Shown piece after piece: positions 17,286-23,664 of a DNA stretch of 64,000 nucleotides. Origin of the DNA: AC-32 sp963772975. Its GTDB lineage: Bacteria; Actinomycetota; Thermoleophilia; Gaiellales; Gaiellaceae. Numbering within the stretch: position 1 is the stretch's first letter; each line of letters begins with the position of its first letter. The position numbers and the translations under genes were made by a program. The notes beneath the pieces were generated by a model, which searched no databases, had not been told where the DNA came from, and was given only the letters and a program-made list of their open reading frames with translations. The DNA lies in contig CAVYZH010000004.1 in NCBI GenBank assembly GCA_963772975.1, positions 62,001 to 126,000 of the forward strand, in the 5' to 3' direction.

Positions 17286-17795
17286 ATGGACACGTACCTG
17301 GCCGTCGCGAGCAAGCGCGACTGGCGCAGCTACGCCGACCGGCCGGTGCCCGAAGACGTGCGGCGCCGGATCCTCGACGGCGGCCGCGTGAGCGGGAGCT
17401 CGCAGAACGTCCAGCCGTGGCAGTTCGTGGTCGTCGAGAGCGGCGAGGCCAAGCAGCGGATCGGCGAGCTCGTCTATGCCGCTGCGAACGTCGAATCGTG
17501 CGCGTTCGCCGTCGCAATCGCGACCGAAGGCGGCCGCTACCCGCTGGACGTCGGCCGGGCGCTGCAGAACATGTTCCTGGTCGCCTGGAACGAGGGCGTC
17601 GTCTCGTGCCCGAACGGGATCAAGGATCTGGACGTCGCGGCCGGCGTGCTCGGACTCGACGAGGGCTGGCTGCCGCTGAACATCCCGAGCTTCGGCTTCC
17701 CGAGGCGCCCGCTCGAGCCGGAGTCGAAGAGCGCCGAGGAGTGGAGCGCGGAGGCCAACCGCAAGCCGCTGGACGAGCTGATTCGGCGCATTTAG
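17286..17795 (+). CDS. Nitroreductase family protein
   Basis: 169 residues of the FMN-dependent nitroreductase fold. SKRDWRSYADRPVPED is the N-terminal FMN-phosphate motif, SGSSQNVQPWQFVVVES the second FMN segment, and LQNMFLVAWNEGV the central helix. NLNIPSFG-type spacing near the C-terminus is present as LNIPSFGFPRR. Substrate unknown. The ATG follows AGGAG. It begins just after the 74-nt structured repeat, which could fold in its leader. Confidence 0.85.
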   Translation: MDTYLAVASKRDWRSYADRPVPEDVRRRILDGGRVSGSSQNVQPWQFVVVESGEAKQRIGELVYAAANVESCAFAVAIATEGGRYPLDVGRALQNMFLVAWNEGVVSCPNGIKDLDVAAGVLGLDEGWLPLNIPSFGFPRRPLEPESKSAEEWSAEANRKPLDELIRRI

Positions 17796-17802
17796 GGGTT
17801 GC

Positions 17803-17808
17803 TACGGT
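17803..17808 (+). promoter_or_regulatory. -10 box of yceD, leaderless
   Basis: TACGGT ends 7 bases before the yceD ATG in a 19-bp gap with no ribosome-binding site. Confidence 0.5.
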
Positions 17809-17814
17809 GGTCGG

Positions 17815-18324
17815 ATGACCACCCTTGACCTCCGCAGGCTGAAGCTCCGCTCCGGCGACCAGTACCGCGACGAGCAGGAGATCGAGCTCGAGCCGTTCGC
17901 GCTCGCCGGCCAGCGCTACCTGCCGGTGCCGGGCACCGTACCGGCGGAGCTGACGGTCACCCGCGCCGCGACCGGGACGGTCTTCGAGCTGCGCTTCGAC
18001 GCGCGGCTCCACGGCCCGTGCTTCCGCTGCCTCGAGGACGCCGTGCTCGACGTGCCCGTCTCGGCCCGCGAGTACCAGGCCGTCAACCCCGGCGACGATG
18101 AGGAGCTGCGCACGATCTACCTCGACAACGACAAGCTCGACCTCTCCGCCTGGGCGCGCGATGCGATCGCGCTCGAGCTGCCGGAGAAGATCCTCTGCAA
18201 GCCCGACTGCGCCGGCCTTTGCCCCGTCTGCGGCAAGAACCTGAGCGACGAGCCCCACGACCACGGCGAGCCCGAGCCCGACTCACGCTGGGCCGCGCTC
18301 GCGGATCTCAAAGAGAAGCTCTAG
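17815..18324 (+). CDS. yceD: DUF177 / YceD family protein
   Basis: 169 residues. The DUF177 core has an N-terminal beta-rich domain, then FRCLED and the cysteine cluster CKPDCAGLCPVCGKNL (about residues 127-142), a probable zinc or structural site. In most bacteria yceD lies next to rpmF and is linked to 23S rRNA and ribosome production. Here rpmF is 2.97 kb further on, separated by a - strand two-component module. The stop overlaps that module convergently by 4 bases. Confidence 0.88.
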   Translation: MTTLDLRRLKLRSGDQYRDEQEIELEPFALAGQRYLPVPGTVPAELTVTRAATGTVFELRFDARLHGPCFRCLEDAVLDVPVSAREYQAVNPGDDEELRTIYLDNDKLDLSAWARDAIALELPEKILCKPDCAGLCPVCGKNLSDEPHDHGEPEPDSRWAALADLKEKL

Positions 18325-18617
18325 TCGTCGCCGCCGTGGCCGCCGCCGTGGCCGCTGTTCCCTGAGCCGCCATGGTCGTCGACGGTCGTCGTCGGAGGCG
18401 GCGGTGCGACGGTGCGTGTCGTGGTCGGGGTCGTCTCGACCGGCGGTCGCACACGCGGCTTCACGCGGGCGGGCGTCAACCCCTTCGGCACAGGCTGGAG
18501 TTTCGTCACCGGCACCGCGACCGAGTCGCGCGAGACGACGTACGCCGCATAGCCCATGCCGGCCGCGCAGAGCAGGCCGACGAGCGCGAGAACGGCTACG
18601 ACGAGGCTTCGACCCAT
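18321..18617 (-). CDS. Small anchored protein with His/Gly/Asp tail (tail protein B)
   Basis: 98 residues, unrecognised. A hydrophobic anchor (about residues 5-28) is followed by a Pro/Thr-rich extracytoplasmic linker with three TTT runs. The tail reads DDHGGSGNSGHGGGHGGDD. It closely resembles the tail of the protein at 20777-21160 on the other side of the same two-component system, and more loosely the one at 12134-12511. The start codon lies inside the 3' end of the kinase gene (22-base overlap), indicating one operon. Metal binding is inferred from composition only. Confidence 0.68.
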   Translation of the reverse strand: MGRSLVVAVLALVGLLCAAGMGYAAYVVSRDSVAVPVTKLQPVPKGLTPARVKPRVRPPVETTPTTTRTVAPPPPTTTVDDHGGSGNSGHGGGHGGDD

Positions 18618-20005
18618 GACTCCTCGGCCACTGTACCCGCGGCAGGAAAACGCACCTCGGCGCGCGCGCCACCCTCGATCCGGTTGGCCAGAGAGGCGCT
18701 GCCGCGCCAGCGGTGGGCCAGTGTCTGGACGATTGCGAGCCCGAGGCCGGTGCCGGGCCGCGAGTTTCCCGCACTGCCGCGGGCGAAGCGGTCGAACAAG
18801 CTCGTCTCCTCGCCGGGAGCAAGTCCCGGCCCGTCGTCGAGGACCGCAAGCCAGCCCTCCGTGCCGCCGCTGCCCCAGTCGACCGCGACCCGCGTGGGCG
18901 AGTAGCGCAGCGCGTTCTCGATCAGGTTGTCGAGCAGGATCGCCACGTCCTCCTCCGAGGCCATGATCGTGACGTCGCCGCTGCCGACGAGCTCGACCTC
19001 CCGACCCTCCTGCTCGGCCGCGGCGGCCCAACGCTCGTGTGCCCGCTCGGCCGAGCGCGCGAGGGAGACCGGCCGCGCCGAGGCCGGCTTGTCGCCCTCG
19101 CGCGCGAGGGTCAGCAGCGAGCTGAGCAAGCGCGCGAGCCGCTCGACCTCCAGCTCGGCCGCCTCGAGCTCCGGCTTCGCCTCGGGACCGGCCTTCGAGC
19201 GCGCCGACTCGAGCCGCAGCCGCAGCCCGGTCAGCGGCGTCCGCAGCTGATGCGAGGCGTTGGAGACGAACTCGCGCTGCGCGGCGAGCACGATTCCAAG
19301 CCGTTCGGCCATGTCGTTGAACGCCGCAGAGACCTCGCGCTGCTCCTTGGCGCCCGTGACCTCGGCCCGCGCTTCGAGGTCGCCGGCCTCGACCCGCCGT
19401 GCCGTGGTGGCGAGCTTGCGCAGGGGTCGCGAGAGCGAGCCCGCGAGGAACCAGGCGAGGGTGAGCCCGAGGACGAGTGCGAAGGCGCCGATCGCGATCA
19501 GGGCGAGCACCGCCCGTCGAACCCGGTGGTGAACCGCGGCCAGGTCCTGCGTGACGCGGACCGCGCCGACGACCTGGCCGTTGTTCGTCACCGGCACCGC
19601 CGTGTAGAGCAGGTCCTGGCCGAGCGTGTCGCTGTGTCGCTCGCCCTGCGCCCGGACCCCGCGAAGCGCTGTGCCCAGCTCCGGCCGTGCGGCCGTGGCA
19701 TACGGAACCGGCTGCGTGACGCCGACGGTCGAATCGGCCAGCAGGCGCCCGCGGGGTGCGTCGACGACGATCACGCGGCCACCGAGGTCATTACCGGCCT
19801 GGCGCGCGACCTGCGCCAGTTGTTGAGGGTGCTTCATCTGGCCCGAGGCGCTCGCCGCGACGACAAACGCCTGCCCGGCGGCCTCGTTCTTCACCTCGGC
19901 GTCGATTCGCCGGGCCAGGTTGAGGGCCAGCGGCACCTCGAGCGCGACGATGATCAGCAGCAGCACGTACGCGAACGCCGCGAGCAGCTGGAGGCGGAGG
20001 CTCAT
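18596..20005 (-). CDS. Sensor histidine kinase
   Basis: 469 residues. Membrane segments at about 7-29 and 165-188 flank an extracytoplasmic sensor loop of about 135 residues. Then come a HAMP-type linker, the HisKA domain with phosphoacceptor His252 (SNASHQLRTPLTG) and the ATPase domain (N box DNLIENALRYS, DDGPGLA, RPGTGLGLAIV). The start overlaps the regulator stop by 4 bases, so this is a cognate pair. The stimulus is unknown; flanking tail proteins B and C may be targets or accessory sensors. Confidence 0.93.
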   Translation of the reverse strand: MSLRLQLLAAFAYVLLLIIVALEVPLALNLARRIDAEVKNEAAGQAFVVAASASGQMKHPQQLAQVARQAGNDLGGRVIVVDAPRGRLLADSTVGVTQPVPYATAARPELGTALRGVRAQGERHSDTLGQDLLYTAVPVTNNGQVVGAVRVTQDLAAVHHRVRRAVLALIAIGAFALVLGLTLAWFLAGSLSRPLRKLATTARRVEAGDLEARAEVTGAKEQREVSAAFNDMAERLGIVLAAQREFVSNASHQLRTPLTGLRLRLESARSKAGPEAKPELEAAELEVERLARLLSSLLTLAREGDKPASARPVSLARSAERAHERWAAAAEQEGREVELVGSGDVTIMASEEDVAILLDNLIENALRYSPTRVAVDWGSGGTEGWLAVLDDGPGLAPGEETSLFDRFARGSAGNSRPGTGLGLAIVQTLAHRWRGSASLANRIEGGARAEVRFPAAGTVAEESWVEASS

Positions 20006-20709
20006 TCGACCTCGTCGGGCGACGAGAAGCGGAAGCCGACGCCCCGGACCGTGTGCAGGTAGCGCGGCTCGCTCGGGTCGTCGCGGAGCTTGCGCCGGAT
20101 CCCGCTGACGTGGACGTCGAGGGTCTTCGTCGAGCCGAACCAGTTCGGGTCCCAGACCTCGTCGATCAACCGCTCGCGCGTCACTACCGAGCCGGCATTG
20201 CGCATCAGCAGCCGCAGCAGCTCGAACTCCTTACGGCTCAGCTCGAGCGTCTCGCCGCGCAGCGTCACCTCACGCTTGGCCGGGTCGAGCCGCACGTCCG
20301 CAACTTCGAGCGGCCCATCGTCATCAGCGGCCTCGGGCGCGCTGGCGCGCCGCAGTACGGCGCGGATCCTCGCGACCACCTCGCGGCCGCTGAACGGCTT
20401 GACCACGTAGTCGTCGGCGCCGAGCTCGAGCCCGACCACGCGGTCGGCCTCCTCGCCGCGGGCGGTGAGCATGATGATCGGCACCTGTGAGTGGCGGCGC
20501 AGCTCCCGGCAGACGTCGAAGCCGGAGCCGTCCGGCAGCATTACGTCCAGCAGCACCAGGTCGGGCTCGCGCCGCGCCTGCTCGAGCGCCTCGGCGACCG
20601 TGCCGGCGACCAGCGTCTCGAAGCCCTCGCTGCGGAGCGCCTCGGCCAGCGGCTCGCGGATCGAGGCCTCGTCCTCGACGAGGAGAATCGTTCGCTTCGG
20701 CCTGTTCAT
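20002..20709 (-). CDS. OmpR/PhoB family response regulator
   Basis: 235 residues. The receiver domain has the acidic patch VEDE and phosphoacceptor Asp55 (LLDVMLPDGSGFD), with LTARGEEADRVVGLELGADDYVVKPF after it. The C-terminal winged helix has SRKEFELLRLLMRNAG and LDVHVSGIRRKL. ATG 20709 was chosen over longer in-frame starts because it matches the receiver start. A strong hairpin lies 16 bases upstream, between this gene and tail protein C. Confidence 0.94.
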   Translation of the reverse strand: MNRPKRTILLVEDEASIREPLAEALRSEGFETLVAGTVAEALEQARREPDLVLLDVMLPDGSGFDVCRELRRHSQVPIIMLTARGEEADRVVGLELGADDYVVKPFSGREVVARIRAVLRRASAPEAADDDGPLEVADVRLDPAKREVTLRGETLELSRKEFELLRLLMRNAGSVVTRERLIDEVWDPNWFGSTKTLDVHVSGIRRKLRDDPSEPRYLHTVRGVGFRFSSPDEVE

Positions 20710-20724
20710 CTCGTGGATTGTGAC

Positions 20725-20763
20725 GACGAGACGGCCCCAGAGAGGGGGCGGGGCCGTCTCGTC
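20725..20763 (-). terminator. Perfect 14-bp hairpin between tail protein C and the response regulator
   Basis: 20725-20738 pairs perfectly with 20750-20763 across an 11-base loop. On the - strand it follows the stop of the gene at 20777 by 13 bases and precedes the regulator start. No T-tract follows. It would act as a GC-rich terminator or attenuator, making expression of the kinase pair lower than that of tail protein C. Confidence 0.75.
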
Positions 20764-20776
20764 CGTTCGGGGGGAA

Positions 20777-21160
20777 TCAGTCGTCGCCGCCGTGACCGGA
20801 GTGGCCGCCGTCGTCTTGGCCGCGCTCGCTGGGACCGGAGTTGGACGAGCCGGGGCCGCTGTTGTGGTCGGCGACCTTGTCGTCACCGGCGGCCGGGGTC
20901 GGCGCCGCGCCGGTGCAGCGCGGGTTGTTGGCGTGCTCGGCCTCATCACACGGGCCGCTCAGGTCCTCGCCGGCCTCGTTCGCGCGCCCGCGGGCCTCGG
21001 CTTCGCCACTGCGGCCTTCCTGGCGCACCGTCGTGCCGGCGGTCGGAATCGTTTGGCCGATCGTCGGGCTGCTCGGCGAGCCGAGGCTCGACGCGGTTCC
21101 CGCGAACGCCACGCAGGCCATCAGCAGGACGCCTCCAATGATTGCTGCGATCTTGTACAT
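20777..21160 (-). CDS. Small secreted or anchored protein with His/Gly/Asp tail (tail protein C)
   Basis: 127 residues, unrecognised. A good AGGAGG site precedes ATG 21160. MYKIAAIIGGVLLMACVAF reads as a signal peptide or anchor. The mature part is rich in Gly, Ser, Thr and Glu, has two cysteines in CDEAEHANNPRC (possible disulfide) and ends ERGQDDGGHSGHGGDD. The tail is nearly the same as that of tail protein B. It is probably the first gene of the - strand two-component unit. Confidence 0.68.
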   Translation of the reverse strand: MYKIAAIIGGVLLMACVAFAGTASSLGSPSSPTIGQTIPTAGTTVRQEGRSGEAEARGRANEAGEDLSGPCDEAEHANNPRCTGAAPTPAAGDDKVADHNSGPGSSNSGPSERGQDDGGHSGHGGDD

Positions 21161-21278
21161 GCAGTTCCTCCTTCGCTCGTTGTCGCCTCGACAGGTTCGC
21201 CGCCGGCCGGTTCGGGGCGGGCAACCCTGGGCCAAGAGCGCGGGAGCCTTCGGTTAAGCCTTGGCAAAAGGCTGTGGC

Positions 21279-21284
21279 TATACT
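21279..21284 (+). promoter_or_regulatory. -10 box of rpmF
   Basis: TATACT, the closest match to a consensus -10 in the window, ends 10 bases before the rpmF ATG; no ribosome-binding site lies between. Confidence 0.6.
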
Positions 21285-21293
21285 CGCCGCCCG

Positions 21294-21482
21294 ATGGCCG
21301 TCCCCAAGAAGAAAACCTCCAAGTCACGCCGGGACAAGCGGCGCGCCACGCACCGGATCGAGTCGCCGCGTGTGAACACGTGCCCGCACTGCGGACGCCC
21401 GAAGCAGCCGCACCGGATGTGCCCGAACTGCAAGACGTACAACGGCCGCGAGATCGAGCCGCTCCGCACCCCGGCTCCGTAG
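21294..21482 (+). CDS. rpmF: 50S ribosomal protein L32
   Basis: 62 residues. It begins MAVPKKKTSKSRRDKRRA, the invariant L32 N-terminus, and carries the zinc ribbon CPHC and CPNC. It heads the fatty-acid/RNase III cluster plsX-acpP-rnc, and the usual preceding gene yceD has been separated from it. The next gene starts 4 bases after the stop. Confidence 0.96.
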   Translation: MAVPKKKTSKSRRDKRRATHRIESPRVNTCPHCGRPKQPHRMCPNCKTYNGREIEPLRTPAP

Positions 21483-21486
21483 AACA

Positions 21487-22485
21487 GTGACCCGCGTCGC
21501 AGTCGACGCGATGGGCGGGGACCGGGCGCCGGAGGAAGTCGTCGCGGGCGCGATCGAGGCTGCCGCCGACGGGATCGAGCCGATCCTCTACGGGCCCAAG
21601 GGTCTCGACACCGGCGACGTGCCGCTCGTCGAGACGACGGAGGTGATCGCGATGGACGAGAAGCCGGCCGAGGCCGTCCGCTCGAAGCCGGACAGCTCGC
21701 TCGTGGCCGCCTGCCGCGCGGTCGGCGAAGGCGAGGCGGACGCTGTGGTCTCGGCAGGGAATACGGGAGCGATGCTCGCCGCCTGCTTCCTCGAGCTGCG
21801 CCGGCTACCGGCAGTCGCGCGGCCGGCGATCGCGGTCGTGATCCCGTCGAAGAAGGGGCCGACCGTGCTGATCGACGCCGGCGCCAACGCAGACGCGCGG
21901 CCGGAGCACCTGCTCCAGTTCGCGCACATGGGCTCTGTCTTCGCGCAGGAAGTGCTGGACGTCCCCGAGCCCGAGGTGCGCCTGCTCTCGATCGGCGAGG
22001 AGCCGGAGAAGGGCAACCAGCTGACGCTCGAGGCTCACGCGCTGCTTGTGAGCGCCGAGGGCCTCAACTTCCGCGGCAACACCGAGAGCCGCGACCTGCT
22101 GGCCGGCGCGGCTGACGTCGTCGTCTGCGACGGGTTCACCGGCAACGTGGTGCTGAAGCTGCTCGAGGGCACGATCTCGACCGTCCTCGAAGCGCTGCGC
22201 GAGGAGATCACCGCGAGCCGCCGGGGCAAGGTCGGCGGACTGCTGATCCGCCCCGCCGCGCGCGGAATGCGCACCCGCCTCGACCCCGACACCTACGGCG
22301 GCGCGTACCTGCTCGGGCTCCGCGGCCTCGCCGTGATTGCCCACGGAAACTCCCCGAGACGCGCGATCGCCAACGCGATCCGGCTGGCGGCACGGGGGGT
22401 CGAGCACGATGTCGTCGGCAGGCTTGCGCAGCGACTGCCGGAAAGAGTGTTAGCATCCGCGCGCTCTGAAGCCCCCGGCAAGTGA
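21487..22485 (+). CDS. plsX: Phosphate acyltransferase PlsX
   Basis: 332 residues, family length. It interconverts acyl-ACP and acyl phosphate at the start of phospholipid synthesis, and handles acyl phosphate made by FakA/FakB. Motifs include VDAMGGDRAPEEVV, SAGNTGAMLA, NFRGNTESRDL and DGFTGNVVLK. The GTG start is 4 bases after rpmF, so it shares that promoter. acpP follows after 6 bases. Confidence 0.95.
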   Translation: MTRVAVDAMGGDRAPEEVVAGAIEAAADGIEPILYGPKGLDTGDVPLVETTEVIAMDEKPAEAVRSKPDSSLVAACRAVGEGEADAVVSAGNTGAMLAACFLELRRLPAVARPAIAVVIPSKKGPTVLIDAGANADARPEHLLQFAHMGSVFAQEVLDVPEPEVRLLSIGEEPEKGNQLTLEAHALLVSAEGLNFRGNTESRDLLAGAADVVVCDGFTGNVVLKLLEGTISTVLEALREEITASRRGKVGGLLIRPAARGMRTRLDPDTYGGAYLLGLRGLAVIAHGNSPRRAIANAIRLAARGVEHDVVGRLAQRLPERVLASARSEAPGK

Positions 22486-22491
22486 GGTGAG

Positions 22492-22737
22492 ATGGCAGCA
22501 TCGCGAGAGGAAGTGTTCGAGCGCGTCAAGGAAGTCCTGACGGAGCAGCTCGGCGTCGAAGAGAACCAGATCACCGAGGAGGCTTCCTTCCAGGAGGATC
22601 TGGATGCCGACTCGCTCGATCTCGTGGAGCTGATCATGGAGCTGGAAGACCAGTTCGGGATCAAGATCTCGGACGAGGACGCCCAGAAGATCCAGACCGT
22701 CGGGCAAGCCGTCGACTACGTCTCCACGCACCAGTAG
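22492..22737 (+). CDS. acpP: Acyl carrier protein
   Basis: 81 residues, strongly acidic. Ser41 in DADSLDLVELIM is the phosphopantetheine attachment site. AAGTGAGGTGAG upstream provides a ribosome-binding site. It carries acyl chains in fatty-acid synthesis and is the partner of plsX just upstream. Confidence 0.96.
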   Translation: MAASREEVFERVKEVLTEQLGVEENQITEEASFQEDLDADSLDLVELIMELEDQFGIKISDEDAQKIQTVGQAVDYVSTHQ

Positions 22738-22768
22738 CCGAGCCCCCGGCGGCCGTCCCGAGGAGCTC

Positions 22769-23428
22769 ATGGGGCTCATCGACGACCTGCCGGGCGAGCT
22801 GCTGGAGACCGTCTTCACGCATAGCTCGTGGGCGCCCGACCGGGCGTCGTCCTACGAGCGCCTCGAGTTCCTCGGCGACAGCGTGCTCGAGCTGGCGATC
22901 GCCCGCGCGCTCTACGAGCGTTACCCGGACTTCTCCGAGGGCCGGATGGCGAAGATCCGCTCGCACGTGGTCTCGCGGGCGAGCTGCGCGGTGGTGGCGC
23001 GGGAGCTGGGCCTGGGCCAGCGGCTCGCCGAGCGCGGGGAGGAGCTGGCGCCGGCGGAGGAGCTGGAGCGCCTCTCGCGGAACCGGAACGTGCTCGCCGC
23101 GCTGCTCGAGGCCTCGCTGGCGGCGCTGTACCTCCAGCACGGGTTCGAGCCGATTCGCGACGCGGTCGTCGCCGCCTTCGACGGCCGGATCACCTATGCG
23201 CTGACGACCCACGTCGACCACAAGACCGAGCTCCAGGAGGAGCTCGCCCGCCAGGGCCGGCAGGTCGTCTACAACGTGCTCGACGTCCAGGGGCCGCCGC
23301 ACGACCGCACGTTCCGGTGTGCCGCGGTGATCGACGGTGACGAGGTCGGTATCGGCACAGGCCGCTCGAAGAAGGCCGCCGAGCAGGCCGCCGCCAAGCA
23401 GGCGCTCGACCGCATCGCCTCCGCGTAG
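22769..23428 (+). CDS. rnc: Ribonuclease III
   Basis: 219 residues. The endonuclease domain has FTHSSWAPD and the signature ERLEFLGDSVLELAI with its metal-binding acids. The C-terminal double-stranded RNA-binding domain runs from DHKTELQEELARQG to KKAAEQAAAKQAL. It cleaves rRNA precursors and other duplex RNA. GAGGAGC precedes the ATG. Confidence 0.96.
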   Translation: MGLIDDLPGELLETVFTHSSWAPDRASSYERLEFLGDSVLELAIARALYERYPDFSEGRMAKIRSHVVSRASCAVVARELGLGQRLAERGEELAPAEELERLSRNRNVLAALLEASLAALYLQHGFEPIRDAVVAAFDGRITYALTTHVDHKTELQEELARQGRQVVYNVLDVQGPPHDRTFRCAAVIDGDEVGIGTGRSKKAAEQAAAKQALDRIASA

Positions 23429-23456
23429 GATCCAGGGACCGCGACGAGGAGGACCG

Positions 23457-23615
23457 ATGGCCCAGAAAGTCGATTGCCCGTGCGGCGAGACCATTCGCGG
23501 CGAGAGCGACGAGGAGCTGGTCTCGAACGTCGAGCAGCACGTCCAGAGCGACCATCCCGACCTGGTCGGGACGATGTCGCGTGAGCAGATCCTGGGGATG
23601 GCCCAGGCCGAGTGA
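23457..23615 (+). CDS. Small DUF1059-like protein
   Basis: 52 residues resembling the DUF1059 family of small proteins: a CPCGE cysteine pair near the N-terminus, ESDEELVSNVEQHVQSDHP with two histidines, and a helical end. The cysteines and histidines suggest a metal site. GAGGAGG lies 5 bases before the ATG and TAGGAT (23426-23431) may be its -10 box. It stands between rnc and smc. Function unknown. Confidence 0.75.
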   Translation: MAQKVDCPCGETIRGESDEELVSNVEQHVQSDHPDLVGTMSREQILGMAQAE

Positions 23616-23620
23616 CCGCG

Positions 23621-23649
23621 CGGGGCGCGGCGGCATCCGCCGCGCCCCG
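23621..23649 (+). terminator. 13-bp hairpin immediately upstream of the smc promoter
   Basis: 23621-23633 pairs perfectly with 23637-23649 around the triloop CAT. It ends on the base before the smc -10 box. No T-tract follows. It separates the rnc/DUF1059 transcript from smc. Confidence 0.75.
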
Positions 23650-23655
23650 TAACCT
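23650..23655 (+). promoter_or_regulatory. -10 box of smc
   Basis: TAACCT ends 10 bases before the smc GTG, with no ribosome-binding site. The same hexamer serves ftsY. Confidence 0.55.
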
Positions 23656-23664
23656 CCCGCACGC

